A DNA stretch of 64,000 bases from Microtetraspora fusca (GCF_001570365.1 NZ_BBYK01000041.1:62001-126000), one strand, 5' to 3'. Numbered from the stretch's first letter, positions 49,611 to 58,735 are shown. The notes: generated by a model from the sequence alone, not told the origin. Made by a program: numbers and translations.

Positions 49611-50208
49611 TCCCCCTCGCCAGCGGCGCGCGCCAGCCGTACCGCATGGCGAGGATGCGGAACGTGAAGGCGAGCACGGCCGAGGACAGGGTGGCGACGA
49701 ACCCGCGCACGCCCGCCGTGTACAGCACGGCCATCGCGGTCGCGCCGAGCAGCGCGGGCAGGGCGTAGAGCTGGCGGTCGTAGAGCAGGGTCGGCATCCC
49801 GCCGGACAGGACGTCGCGGATGACGCCGCCGCCGACCGCGGTGCAGACGCCGAGGAGCACGGCGTGCAAGGGGGCCAGGCCGAACTGCAGCGCCTTGGTC
49901 GTCCCCACCGCGCAGAACAGGCCGAGACCCGCCGCGTCGAACACCAGCACGCCCGGCATGGCCCGCTCGACCTGCGGATGCCAGAAGAACGCGATGACGG
50001 TGGCCGCGATCGGCACCAGGAGGTATCCCAGGTCGCGGAACGCGGCGGGCGGTACGCCGATGAACAGGTCGCGCATGACGCCGCCGCCGACCGCGGTGAA
50101 GAAGGCCAGGACCACCATGCCGACGACGTCGAGCCGTTTGCGGACGCCTTCAAGCGCTCCGGACAGGGCGAAGACGAAGATTCCGGCGAGGTCGAGCACG
50201 GGGGTCAC
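49594..50208 (-). CDS. Trimeric intracellular cation (TRIC) channel family protein
   Basis: A 204-residue UPF0126/TRIC protein with seven helices in an internal duplication. Each half has the hallmark VGGGVMRDLFIG or VGGGVIRDVLSGG and the preceding ALSGALEG or FCAVGTTKAL segments. Prokaryotic TRIC proteins form homotrimeric potassium or cation channels in the membrane. The ATG gives a normal N-terminus (MTPVLDLAGIFVFALSGALEG). It starts 6 bp after the POT transporter stop on the same strand, so the two may be cotranscribed, although the functional link is unclear. Confidence 0.92.
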   Translation of the reverse strand: MTPVLDLAGIFVFALSGALEGVRKRLDVVGMVVLAFFTAVGGGVMRDLFIGVPPAAFRDLGYLLVPIAATVIAFFWHPQVERAMPGVLVFDAAGLGLFCAVGTTKALQFGLAPLHAVLLGVCTAVGGGVIRDVLSGGMPTLLYDRQLYALPALLGATAMAVLYTAGVRGFVATLSSAVLAFTFRILAMRYGWRAPLARGIRGSV

Positions 50209-50214
50209 GTCTGC

Positions 50215-51684
50215 TCAGTCTCCCATAAGCCGCGAGAGCCTCCGCGTGCAGGCCAGCATGACGAATCCCGCGACCACCGCGACGAGGGCGAGGATCAGGT
50301 AGTACCACGGCATCGGCACCACGCCGGTGAGCCGGTACGCCTGCCCGCCGACGGAGTCGCCCAGGGCGACCGCGAGGAACCAGACGCCCATCATCTGGTT
50401 GACGAACGCCTGCGGGGCGAGCTTGTTGGTGACCGACAGCCCGACCGGGCTGATGAAGAGCTCGCCGAGGGTCTGCACGAGGTACACCGAGATCAGCCAC
50501 ATGATCGACACCTTGGGCCCGGCGGACGCCGCGTCCGCCGCCATGGCCATCACCACGAAGCTGAGCCCGATCAGCACGAGCGCGACCGCGAACTTGAGCG
50601 GCGTGCCGAACCGGTCGCCCGCCTTGATCCAGATCTTCGCGAACAGCGGCGCCAGGATGATGATCGCGATCGAGTTGACGTTGGACACCCACCCGGGCGG
50701 GACGTCGAAGCCGAGGATGTTGAGGTCGGTCCGCTGCTGGGCGAAGAGCGTGAGCGCCCCGCCCGCCTGGTCGTAGATCATCCAGAAGATCGCGGCCGAG
50801 ATGAACAGCCACAGGTACGCGACCAGCCGGGTCCGCTCCCGCGGCGTGATCTCGTGCGTCCCCATGAACAGGAAGGCGAAGTACGCCGCCGGCACCGCGG
50901 CGGACAGCACCGTCAGCACGATGGTGAACCGGTCAAGCGTGAGGGCGCCGGTGGCCGCCCACAGGACCATCGCCACGACCGCCGCGCCTCCCGAGGGCAG
51001 CGCGACCCGGACGAACCGGGCGCGCTCCTCCGGGGTCAGCCTGTGCTCGGGGTGCTCGCCCGCGCCCTTCAGGTGTCGCCGGCCCAGCACGTACTGCAGG
51101 AGCCCGAAGGCCATGCCGACCGCCGCCGCGCCGAACGCGAGGTGCCAGCGGTCGCCCCGCTGGAGCCACGGCACCACCTGGATCCCCGCGAACGCCCCGA
51201 CGTTGACGCCCATGTAGAACACCGAGTAGCCCGAGTCGCGGCGGGCGTCGTCCTCGTGCCGGTAGAGGTCGCCGACCATCGCCGAGATGTTCGGCTTCAT
51301 CATGCCGCTGCCGAGCGCGATCAGGGTGAGGCCGAGCCACACGAACCCACCGCCGACCGGGACGGCCATGCTCACGTGCCCGGCCATGATGACGCTGCCG
51401 CCGTACAGCACGGCCCGGCGCGGGCCGAGGACCCGGTCGGAGATCCACCCGCCGGCCAGGGCGAGCAGGTAGACCGAGGCGATGTAGACGCCGTAGACGC
51501 CGACCGCGGTCACCCCGGACAGCCCCATCCCGCCGCGGACCGGGGGAGCGGTGAGGAAGAGCACGAGGATCGCGCGCATCCCGTAATAGCTGAAGCGCTC
51601 CCACATCTCGGTGCCGAACAACGTCGCCAGGCCGCGCGGATGTCCGAAGAACGTCCGTTCGCGCGCCCGCGCCCACGACTCCAT
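50215..51684 (-). CDS. POT/PTR2 family proton-dependent peptide transporter
   Basis: A 489-residue MFS transporter with 12-14 helices. The POT motif ExxERFxYYG is present near the N-terminus (TEMWERFSYYGMRAIL), and the second PTR2 signature lies in DLYRHEDDARRDSGYSVFYMGVNVGAFAG. It would import di- and tripeptides with protons. I start at the ATG at 51684 (MESWARARERTFFGHP); a GTG 27 bp upstream is in frame but no better supported. It is divergent from the acyl-CoA ligase gene. No association with other peptide-use genes is visible. Confidence 0.9.
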   Translation of the reverse strand: MESWARARERTFFGHPRGLATLFGTEMWERFSYYGMRAILVLFLTAPPVRGGMGLSGVTAVGVYGVYIASVYLLALAGGWISDRVLGPRRAVLYGGSVIMAGHVSMAVPVGGGFVWLGLTLIALGSGMMKPNISAMVGDLYRHEDDARRDSGYSVFYMGVNVGAFAGIQVVPWLQRGDRWHLAFGAAAVGMAFGLLQYVLGRRHLKGAGEHPEHRLTPEERARFVRVALPSGGAAVVAMVLWAATGALTLDRFTIVLTVLSAAVPAAYFAFLFMGTHEITPRERTRLVAYLWLFISAAIFWMIYDQAGGALTLFAQQRTDLNILGFDVPPGWVSNVNSIAIIILAPLFAKIWIKAGDRFGTPLKFAVALVLIGLSFVVMAMAADAASAGPKVSIMWLISVYLVQTLGELFISPVGLSVTNKLAPQAFVNQMMGVWFLAVALGDSVGGQAYRLTGVVPMPWYYLILALVAVVAGFVMLACTRRLSRLMGD

Positions 51685-51863
51685 GCCCTGTTCTCGCACG
51701 CCCGGGACCACCCCCCGAACCGCCCCCGGCGGGTATTACCGATGTCTGCCCCGTCGCGCCGCGGGCAAGCGTGGAACGTCCAGAGAAGAGGGTCTTGTCG
51801 CTGCCGGTCCGATGTGGTGCGATGCATGCCACTCGTCCAAGACTCCACGCACTTGGAGGCGCG

Positions 51864-53690
51864 ATGCCCGGGGTCCTTGAGGAGCGCGCCGCGATCGAAA
51901 ACGAGATCGCGGGCCTGACGATCTGTGCGCAGCTCAGGCGGACGGCCGCCGAACATCCTGACGCCCCCGCCTACTCCGACCCCGTGGAAGGCGGCTGGCG
52001 CACGCTGAGCTACGCCGAGGCGCGGCGGCGGATCCTGGAGATCGCCGCCGCGTACGCCGCGCTGGGCGTCGGCCCCGGCGACGCGGTCGCCCTGATGATG
52101 GTCAACCGCAGCGAGCACGTCCTGGCCGACCTCGGGGCGGTCCACGCGGGCGCCTTCGCCTGCTCGGTCTACAGCACCTTCACCCCCGACCAGGTGGCGT
52201 ACATCGCCCGGGACGTCGGGGCCAAGGTGGCCGTCGTCGGCTCCGCCGAGCTGGCCCGGTGGGAGCCGATCCTGGCCCGGCTGCCCCTGCTGGAGAAGGT
52301 CGTCGTGCTCGACGGGACGCCGCCCCGCGACGACCGCTTCCTGAGCTGGGACGACTTCCTCGCCCTCGGGGCGGAGCGGCTGGCGGCCGACCCGGAGGCG
52401 GTCGAGGCGCGCTGGCGGGCGGTCCGCCCCGGCGACGTGGCCACCGTCCTGTACACCTCCGGCACCACCGGCGACCCGAAGGGCGTCCCCCTCACCCACG
52501 CCAACCTGGCCTACGAGGCCGTCGCCACCGACAGGATGACGAACCTGCCGTCCATGGGCGCGCAGATCTCCTACCTGACCTACGCCCACATCGCCGAGCG
52601 CGTGCTCAGCCTCTACCTGCCGCTCTTCAAGGTCTCCCACGTCCACTTCTGCACCGACCTGGCGAACCTGGCCCCGACGCTCGCCCAGGTCAGGCCGGTG
52701 ATGTTCTTCGGCGTGCCCCGCGTCTGGGAGAAGATGGCCGCCCGGCTCCAGGCGCTGCTCGCCACCCAGCCGGAGGAGCGGCAGGAGCAGGTCCGCGCGG
52801 CCATGGCCGCCGGATTCGCCTACATCGAGGCCGGCCAGTACGGCTCCTCCGTCACGCCCGAGATCCAGGCCGCCTACGACCGGGCGGACGCGGCGCTGCT
52901 GTCGTCCATCAGGTCGCTGATCGGCTTCGACCGGGCCCGGTGGCTCGCCACCGCCGCCGCGCCGCTGCCGGGCGAGGTGCAGCGCTTCTTCGCCGGCCTC
53001 GGCATGAAGGTCATCGACGTGTACGGCATGACCGAGACGACCGGCGCGTTCACCGCCAACACCCCCACGGCGTACAAGCTGGGCTCGGTCGGCCGGGCCG
53101 AGCCGGGCGTGGAGGTGCGGATCGCCGAGGACGGCGAGATCCTCACCCGCGGCCCCCTCAACACCAGTGGTTACCTCAACCGGCCGGACGAGGGGCTCTT
53201 CGACGCGGACGGCTGGCTGCGCACCGGCGACGTCGGCTCCATCGACGCGGACGGCTTCGTCCGGATCGTGGACCGCAAGAAGGAGCTGATCATCACCGCG
53301 GGCGGCGAGAACATCTCGCCGGCCAACATCGAGAACGTGCTCAAGGAACACCCCCTGATCGGGCAGGCCCTCGCGTACGGCGACCGCCGGCCGTACCCGG
53401 TGGCGATCCTGACCCTGGACGCCGAGGTGGCCCCGGGATGGGCGCGGGCGCGCGGCATCGACTTCGACGACCTCGCGGAGCTGGCCGGGCACCCCGACGT
53501 GCTGAAGGCGGTCGAGGCCGCCGTCGACGCGGCGAACGCCAAACTGGCTCGGGTGCAGCAGGTGAAGAGGTGGCGGCTGCTGCCCGTCGAGTGGACGCCG
53601 GAGACCGAGGAGCTCACGCCGAGCCTGAAGCTCAAGCGGCGGGTCATCCACGCGAAGTACGCCGACCTGATCACCACGCTGTACGAGTGA
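51864..53690 (+). CDS. Long-chain acyl-CoA ligase (FadD15-like AMP-dependent synthetase)
   Basis: A 608-residue ANL-superfamily ligase that activates fatty acids through an acyl-AMP. The P-loop is LYTSGTTGDPKGVPLTH near residue 195, the A5 motif is DVYGMTETTGAF, A7 is WLRTGDVG, A8 is IVDRKKELIITAGGENISP and the C-terminal catalytic Lys lies in TPSLKLKRRVI. The QISYLTYAHIAERV region and length match the FadD15 type of actinobacteria. The ATG at 51864 follows GGAGG by 6 nt; a longer frame upstream is unsupported. Single gene, divergent from the POT transporter. Confidence 0.93.
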   Translation: MPGVLEERAAIENEIAGLTICAQLRRTAAEHPDAPAYSDPVEGGWRTLSYAEARRRILEIAAAYAALGVGPGDAVALMMVNRSEHVLADLGAVHAGAFACSVYSTFTPDQVAYIARDVGAKVAVVGSAELARWEPILARLPLLEKVVVLDGTPPRDDRFLSWDDFLALGAERLAADPEAVEARWRAVRPGDVATVLYTSGTTGDPKGVPLTHANLAYEAVATDRMTNLPSMGAQISYLTYAHIAERVLSLYLPLFKVSHVHFCTDLANLAPTLAQVRPVMFFGVPRVWEKMAARLQALLATQPEERQEQVRAAMAAGFAYIEAGQYGSSVTPEIQAAYDRADAALLSSIRSLIGFDRARWLATAAAPLPGEVQRFFAGLGMKVIDVYGMTETTGAFTANTPTAYKLGSVGRAEPGVEVRIAEDGEILTRGPLNTSGYLNRPDEGLFDADGWLRTGDVGSIDADGFVRIVDRKKELIITAGGENISPANIENVLKEHPLIGQALAYGDRRPYPVAILTLDAEVAPGWARARGIDFDDLAELAGHPDVLKAVEAAVDAANAKLARVQQVKRWRLLPVEWTPETEELTPSLKLKRRVIHAKYADLITTLYE

Positions 53691-53715
53691 GCCGGATCGG
53701 GTGACGTTTTGCCAT

Positions 53716-53737
53716 CCGGGGTGGTTTCCCACCCCGG
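53716..53737 (+). terminator. Terminator-like hairpin after the acyl-CoA ligase gene
   Basis: A 9-bp perfect stem (CCGGGGTGG with CCACCCCGG) and 4-nt TTTC loop lie 25 bp after the stop. No T run follows. A TACGGT -10 for the next gene begins 20 bp later, 8 bp before its ATG, so that mRNA may be leaderless. Confidence 0.65.
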
Positions 53738-53771
53738 GGGCATTACCCGGGCCTGCCTACGGTCTTCGGCC

Positions 53772-54593
53772 ATGAGCAGACGTCTAATCGCCAGGGCGGC
53801 CGTCGCGGCCGCCGTTCCGCTGGCCGCCCTCGGGGCGGCGCAGACACCGGCGTTGGCCGACGACGAGCTGGCCATCCGATCCGTCACCGTGCAGCCGGGC
53901 GACCCGGTCGTCGGCCCGTCCGGATCAGTGAAGCTGGTGGTCGACGTGGTCGCGCGTGGTGCGCGCGGCGACCGCGGGGTCACCGTCAAGGTCGAGCCCG
54001 GCCCGCCGACGGCCGCCTCCACCGGACAGTCCACCGGCGCCGCCCCGGCCGGGCCTGGGGCCTCCCCGGTGCGCCCGCTCATCGACGGGAGCGCCGGCTC
54101 CGTCTCCGTCTCGGGCACGCGGTCCACGCAGAACGGCCAGGACATCGGACGGTCCAGCGGGTGGGAGAAGTGGCGGTTCCAGCCCGAGGTGGGGCTGTCC
54201 CGCTGGTACCCGAGCGGCCAGTGGACCGTGGTCGCCACCGCGAAGGACGCGAACGGCGCCACCGTCAACAGCTACACGACCTTCTACCTCCGCCGGGAGA
54301 CGCGGTTCGAGGGCATCGATGTGAAACGCGACGGCGACGGCACGCGCGTCACCGGGACCCTCATGCGAGTCGATCCGAAGGGCCAGGTCGACTACCGGCC
54401 GTTCGCCGGGCGGGAGGTCGCGATCCGCTTCCGCGAGGAGGGCGCGGCCGACTGGAAGGACATGGGGACCGCCGTCACGAACAAGGACGGCTGGTTCGAG
54501 AGCCGGGCGCCGGTCAAGACCGCGGGGACCTGGCAGGTCGACTTCGGAGGAACCGGACACTACGCGTCGAACACCGGCGTCGCCTCGGGCTGA
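53772..54593 (+). CDS. Secreted protein of unknown function
   Basis: A 273-residue protein with a clear Sec signal: Arg-rich start MSRRLIARAAV, hydrophobic core, and an AxA-type cleavage site (TPALA before DDELA near residue 29). The mature part starts with a beta-sandwich-like domain (IRSVTVQPGDPVVGPSGSVKLVVDVVA), then a Gly/Ser/Thr linker. The C-terminal half has strands typical of an Ig-like or carbohydrate-associated fold (WYPSGQWTVVATAKDANG and VAIRFREEGAADWKDMGTAVTNKDGWFESRAPVKTAGTWQVDF). There are no cysteines in the mature chain. It resembles the next secreted gene in layout, so the two are probably diverged paralogs. Confidence 0.75.
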   Translation: MSRRLIARAAVAAAVPLAALGAAQTPALADDELAIRSVTVQPGDPVVGPSGSVKLVVDVVARGARGDRGVTVKVEPGPPTAASTGQSTGAAPAGPGASPVRPLIDGSAGSVSVSGTRSTQNGQDIGRSSGWEKWRFQPEVGLSRWYPSGQWTVVATAKDANGATVNSYTTFYLRRETRFEGIDVKRDGDGTRVTGTLMRVDPKGQVDYRPFAGREVAIRFREEGAADWKDMGTAVTNKDGWFESRAPVKTAGTWQVDFGGTGHYASNTGVASG

Positions 54594-54738
54594 TATCACT
54601 CCTCCCTGAAGGCTAGTTGCGAATTTGTGATGTTTTCACTGTGAATTGGGAGCAACTTTCCGTTGTCTTTGCGCGTCTTTGACGTAGGCGCGCCCCAATG
54701 GCGGGGCGCGTTCACAACGGGGAGAGGAAAGAACCCTC
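54594..54738. promoter_or_regulatory. AT-rich intergenic region between the two secreted-protein genes
   Basis: This 145-bp gap is much richer in A and T than its surroundings, especially 54612-54690. It has a dyad AGTTGC (54614-54619) with GCAACT (54651-54656). Further right, an 8-bp hairpin (CGCGCCCC-AATGG-CGGGGCGCG, with one extra C) lies near 54690-54711, and GGGAGAGGA precedes the next ATG. It likely contains a promoter for the downstream gene, perhaps for an alternative sigma factor, but I cannot assign -35/-10 boxes with confidence. Confidence 0.4.
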
Positions 54739-55689
54739 ATGGTGAAACGCATCACCGCCGCTATGGCGGTGGCCGTCATGGGCGCCACGGCGCTCGCGAC
54801 GGCCACGCCTGCCTTCGCTGACACACCGGACGCCTCCCGCAGCCCGAGCCCGGAGGTCTCCCAGACGCCCGAGGCCTCCTTCTACCGGACCGATTCCCAG
54901 ATCGTGTCGGTCGACGTCAACCCCGGCACGGTGGTCGTCCGCCGGCACGGCTCGGTCAGCGTCACCGCGACCGTTCGGACCAAGGACGTCAGGGACGTCA
55001 AGATCGACGTAGTGGAGCCCCGGGGCGGCGGCCACGGTCACGGCGGCGGCCACGGCCACTGGGTGGCGCGCAAGGACGACAACCCGGAGCGGCTGCGCGG
55101 CCCCAAGTGGGACACGAAGTCGGAGTCCTGGGACTTCGACTGGAGCCACAAGACGGGCACCTGGACGGTTCACGTCGAGGCGTTCGGCTACGACGGCAAG
55201 GTCATCACCGCCGACCGGACCTTCTCCGTGAAGCACGACGACTGGCGGCGTCCGCCCGCGCCGACGGGGCCGAAGGCCACCCGCATCGGCGACTTCACCG
55301 CCTCCCCCAAGCCGGTTCGGAAGGGGAACCGGCTTGACCTGCGGGGCAGGCTCGAGGTCGCGCAGTGCTACAGCGACTGGTACTACGACTGGGACGACTA
55401 CACCGGCCGCTGGGGCCGGGGCGACGACTGCCGCGAGAGCCGGGGCTACTGGCACGACTGGCACTGGCTCGGCGGCAAGGACGTCGACGTCTACTTCCTG
55501 CCCCGGGGCTCCCGGTCCTGGAAGTACGTCCAGACCGTCGAGACCGACGGCTCCGGCAGCTTCGCCACCAAGGTCCGGGCCTTCCAGTCCGGCACGTGGG
55601 GCGTGCGCTTCGACGGCGACCGCCGGCTGAAGGGCTCCGAGGCGTCCGAGTACGTCAAGGTCGTCGGTTACGGCTGGGGCCACCGCTAA
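54739..55689 (+). CDS. Secreted His/Asp/Trp-rich protein of unknown function
   Basis: A 316-residue exported protein. The signal peptide ends at TPAFA before DTPDA near residue 28. The first mature domain (SVDVNPGTVVVRRHGSVSVTATVRTKDV) parallels that of the preceding secreted protein. A metal-binding-looking stretch RGGGHGHGGGHGHW occurs near residue 96. A later region with many Tyr, Trp, Asp and His residues holds the only two mature cysteines (AQCYSDWYYDW and DDCRESRGYWHDWHW), which could form a disulfide. The tail TDGSGSFATKVRAFQSGTWGVRFDGDRRLKGSEAS is an Ig-like strand pattern as in stress-linked actinobacterial secreted proteins. Function unknown. Confidence 0.75.
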   Translation: MVKRITAAMAVAVMGATALATATPAFADTPDASRSPSPEVSQTPEASFYRTDSQIVSVDVNPGTVVVRRHGSVSVTATVRTKDVRDVKIDVVEPRGGGHGHGGGHGHWVARKDDNPERLRGPKWDTKSESWDFDWSHKTGTWTVHVEAFGYDGKVITADRTFSVKHDDWRRPPAPTGPKATRIGDFTASPKPVRKGNRLDLRGRLEVAQCYSDWYYDWDDYTGRWGRGDDCRESRGYWHDWHWLGGKDVDVYFLPRGSRSWKYVQTVETDGSGSFATKVRAFQSGTWGVRFDGDRRLKGSEASEYVKVVGYGWGHR

Positions 55690-55779
55690 GCGGAGGACGC
55701 GACGGCGGGGCGCGACCCGGGGGACCGGGCCGCCCCCTCCGCCGCGCCGGGACGTCGCGTATCGGCGCTGTCGTGAATC

Positions 55780-55809
55780 GGCCCGGCTCCCTCACGGGGG
55801 AGCCGGGCC
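55780..55809. terminator. Bidirectional terminator between the secreted protein and the methyltransferase gene
   Basis: A perfect 12-bp stem (GGCCCGGCTCCC with GGGAGCCGGGCC) and 6-nt loop are followed by TTCCGTCTTCTCC. It lies between convergent stops at 55689 and 55830. Confidence 0.8.
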
Positions 55810-55829
55810 TTCCGTCTTCTCCTGAACGG

Positions 55830-56390
55830 TCAGGCGGGGTCGGGCGGGGGAGCGGGGCACGAGGACGGCGCCGCCCGGGCCGCGGTGGCGAGGGCGGCGT
55901 CCTCGCACCTGATCCGGACCGCCATCAGGGCCGCGTTGAGCACGGTGAACCCGGCCGCCGTCAGCCACGCGGAATGCACCAGCGGCAGCGCCGCGCCCTC
56001 CACCGCCACCGCCACATAGTTGGGATGGCGCAGCCATCCCGGCCGGTACGGCCCGCGCCGCACCGGCGGCATGCCCGGCACCACGATCACGCGGGTGTTC
56101 CACCGGGGGCCGAGCGTGGCGACGCACCACCAGCGCAGCCCCTGCGCGGCGAGGACCAGGGCGAGCATGGGCAGGCCGAGCGCCGGGACGAACGGCCGCC
56201 CGGCCAGGTGCACCTCGACCAGGCAGGAGACGAGCAGCCCGGTGTGCAGCGCCACCAGCGGTGGGTAGTGGCCGCGTCCGCTGATCACGCCGCCCCGGGC
56301 CAGACTCCACCGTGTGTTGCGCCGGGCCACGACCAGCTCGGCGACGCGTTCCGCCCCGACCGCGAGGACGAGCAGGGCGTACCAGCTCAC
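55830..56390 (-). CDS. Isoprenylcysteine carboxyl methyltransferase-like membrane protein (SrsB-like)
   Basis: A 186-residue ICMT-family membrane enzyme with about five helices. The family motifs are RWWCVATLGPRWNTRVIVVPG and GPYRPGWLRHPNYVAVAVEGAALPL, where the RHPNY segment belongs to the SAM pocket. In the phenolic-lipid clusters of Streptomyces griseus (srs) an enzyme of this kind methylates the alkylresorcinol made by the type III PKS. Here it overlaps the PKS gene by no bases but starts 7 bp after its stop, clearly in one operon. The GTG at 56390 gives the normal N-terminus. Confidence 0.85.
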   Translation of the reverse strand: MSWYALLVLAVGAERVAELVVARRNTRWSLARGGVISGRGHYPPLVALHTGLLVSCLVEVHLAGRPFVPALGLPMLALVLAAQGLRWWCVATLGPRWNTRVIVVPGMPPVRRGPYRPGWLRHPNYVAVAVEGAALPLVHSAWLTAAGFTVLNAALMAVRIRCEDAALATAARAAPSSCPAPPPDPA

Positions 56391-56397
56391 GGCGTCC

Positions 56398-57453
56398 CTA
56401 CCAGCGGAGCAGGACGAGCTCGGAGCAGAAGCCGGGGCCCATCGCGAGCAGGACACCCGGCGTGCCCGGAGGCGGCGGCTGCGGCGACGCCATCGTGTCC
56501 CGCAGCACGAACAGCACCGAGGCGGAGGAGAGGTTCCCCGCCTGCGCGAGCGAGTGCCAGGTCACGTCAAGCGCGCCCTCGGGCAGATCGAGGGCGGCGG
56601 CGACCGCCTGGAGCACCTTCGGGCCGCCGGGGTGGCAGACCCACGCCGTCACGTCCTCCGTCGTCAGCCCCTGGTCGGCCAGGAAGCCGCGCATGTCGTC
56701 GGCCAGGTGCTCGCGCACCAGCTCGGGGATGCGCACGTCGAGCACCACCTGGAAGCCGCTGTCGCGCACGTCCCAGCCCATCACCCGCTCGGAGTCGGGA
56801 TAGAGGCGACTGCGCGTGGCGACCACGGTGGGGCCGGATGCGGCCCGTTCGTCGCCGCATGCCACGACGGCGGCGGCGCCGTCCCCGAAGAGGCCGCTCG
56901 CGATCAGGTTCGCGATCGAGCAGTCCTCGCGTTGCAGGGTGAGGGAGCAGAGCTCCACCGTGAGCAGCACGGCGACCTCGCCGGGCGCGCCGCGCAGGTA
57001 GTCGTGCAGCCGCGAGATCCCGGCCGCTCCGGCGACGCAGCCGAGGCCGAAGAGCGGGAGCCGCTTGACGTCGGGGCGCAGTCCGAGCCGCCCGGCCATC
57101 CTGGCGTCCAGCGAGGGCGCGGCCACGCCGGTGGTGGAGGCGACGATGATCATGTCCACGTCGGAGCCCTCCAGGCCGGCCGCCTCGAGCGCGGCGGCGA
57201 CCGCCTCCGCCCCCAGATCGGCCGCGGCGTCGACGTAGACCTCGTTCGCCGCCCCGAACCCGTCGAGCTTGGCGTACTCCTCGATCGGCAGCGCGAGGTG
57301 GCGCTCACGGACGCGGGTGCTCGCGTGCAGCCGGTCGAGGAGGGGACGGGCGTCCTCCGGGATCGGGCACAGCTCCGCCAGCCGGTCTCTGATCTCCTCC
57401 TGGGCGTACCGGTTCGGGGGGAGGACGCACTGAACGGCGGTGATTCGCGTCAT
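56398..57453 (-). CDS. Type III polyketide synthase (alkylresorcinol/alkylpyrone type)
   Basis: A 351-residue chalcone-synthase-family enzyme. The catalytic triad is complete: C139 in LFGLGCVAGAAG, H274 in WVCHPGGPKVL and N307 in AQAGNLSSASVL. Length and sequence resemble bacterial SrsA, ArsC and mycobacterial PKS11/18-like synthases that extend long acyl-CoA starters with malonyl-CoA to phenolic lipids. The start is the ATG at 57453 behind GGGGG; the in-frame ATG at 57489 is unsupported. The ICMT-like gene follows directly, giving a two-gene phenolic-lipid operon without the flavoprotein hydroxylase of srs. Product is inferred. Confidence 0.92.
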   Translation of the reverse strand: MTRITAVQCVLPPNRYAQEEIRDRLAELCPIPEDARPLLDRLHASTRVRERHLALPIEEYAKLDGFGAANEVYVDAAADLGAEAVAAALEAAGLEGSDVDMIIVASTTGVAAPSLDARMAGRLGLRPDVKRLPLFGLGCVAGAAGISRLHDYLRGAPGEVAVLLTVELCSLTLQREDCSIANLIASGLFGDGAAAVVACGDERAASGPTVVATRSRLYPDSERVMGWDVRDSGFQVVLDVRIPELVREHLADDMRGFLADQGLTTEDVTAWVCHPGGPKVLQAVAAALDLPEGALDVTWHSLAQAGNLSSASVLFVLRDTMASPQPPPPGTPGVLLAMGPGFCSELVLLRW

Positions 57454-57658
57454 CGAAACCCCCTGAGGCGGGAATGTGCCTTTTATCACTATTTGCCCAG
57501 TTTGATGGGGGTTATGCCTGGGTGTCCAGCTTCACCGGACAGAGTCCGAGGGCCACCGGGTACGGAAAGAGGGGGCGAAGGCTCTCTCGGGGAGGGATGG
57601 CGTCACCGTTTCGCGACCTTCCAGGGGAGAGCTTCCGGGGTGAGACCTGTGGCACAGT

Positions 57659-58522
57659 ATGGCCGTGACAAACACGGACATAAGGGACGCAACCCTTGAG
57701 GATCTCGACGCCATCGCGGCGGTGGCCGTAGCCACCGGTCAGGGAGAGGAGTGGACCGGAGCCGATCCCGCGTACGTCGGCCACCTCCTGGTCCACGGCC
57801 GGGTGGTCGTCGCCGAGCAGAACGGCACGGTGACCGGCTTCGGCGCGACCCGCCGGATCGGCGACGGGCCGGACGCGGTGACGATGCTCTGCGACCTGTT
57901 CGTCGACCCCCGATCCCATGGCCGCGGAGCGGGCAACGCCATGCTCGCGGCCCTCTGGCAGGACACCCCCCGGCGAATGACGTTCAGCAGCCTGCACGCG
58001 CACGCGCTGCCGCTGTACACGAGGTCCGGCCTGGACGCCTGGTGGCCGCTCCTCTACCTGGGCGGCGACGTGCGCGCCCTTCGCCTCCCACGCGGCTGGA
58101 CCGTCTCGGAGACCGGCCCCGGCGAGGTCGCCGCGCTGGAGCGTGAGTGGACCGGCGTGGACCGGGCCGCCGACCACGCCGCCTGGGTGGCCCGTCCCGG
58201 CGGACGGGCGCTCCTCGCCTCCCGTGACGGCGCGGTGGTCGCCGCGGCCGCCGTGGGCGGCGCCGGGCCCGAGTACGGCGTCACCCACCTGGCCACGGAC
58301 CCCGCGGCGGGCGTCAACGCGGCCAGGGACGCGGTCGTCGCCGTGCTCGCGTCGCTGGAACCGCCCGGCGGCCGGGCCATGGTCTGCCTGCCCGGGCCCC
58401 ACGTGGCGACCCGTCCCCTGCTCGCCGCGGGATGGCACAGCGACTCCATGGACGTCTTCATGGCCACCGATCCCGGCCTCCTCGACCCGCGCCGCAGCGT
58501 TCCCTCACCCGCCCTCGCCTGA
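57659..58522 (+). CDS. GNAT-family N-acetyltransferase, two-domain
   Basis: A 287-residue protein with an N-terminal GNAT domain: IRDATLEDLDAIAAVAVATG, the acetyl-CoA-binding region MLCDLFVDPRSHGRGAGNAML with the R-x-x-G-x-G/A loop at SHGRGAG, and HALPLYTRSGLDAWW. Residues 140-275 look like a second, degenerate GNAT copy (GRALLASRDGAVVAAAAVGG and GWHSDSMDVFM) without the acetyl-CoA loop. Such duplicated GNATs are common in actinomycetes. ATG 57659 and GTG 57665 are both possible starts. The substrate is unknown. It is divergent from the PKS operon with a 205-bp gap. Confidence 0.83.
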   Translation: MAVTNTDIRDATLEDLDAIAAVAVATGQGEEWTGADPAYVGHLLVHGRVVVAEQNGTVTGFGATRRIGDGPDAVTMLCDLFVDPRSHGRGAGNAMLAALWQDTPRRMTFSSLHAHALPLYTRSGLDAWWPLLYLGGDVRALRLPRGWTVSETGPGEVAALEREWTGVDRAADHAAWVARPGGRALLASRDGAVVAAAAVGGAGPEYGVTHLATDPAAGVNAARDAVVAVLASLEPPGGRAMVCLPGPHVATRPLLAAGWHSDSMDVFMATDPGLLDPRRSVPSPALA

Positions 58523-58735
58523 CGCGCCGCCCGCCGGTCCCGTCTCCGACGACGGCGTCGAGGTCGTCGCACGGGGCGGCGGACGGCGGCCAGGCCGCCC
58601 TTTCACCCCCGACGCGGGGCCGCCGCGCGTACACGCACGTCGCGGCGGGTCCGTGACGGACCGGTCAGCGGCCGGTGCCGGCGCAGAGACGACAGGTCAT
58701 AGGCTTGAGGTCTCTGAACGTTCGGGAGGTCCCCC

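Noticed and set aside
49138-51918. 926-codon plus-strand frame across MocR, TRIC and POT genes
   Set aside because: It spans three recognised genes, two of them on the other strand, and has no ribosome site or homology-like motif.
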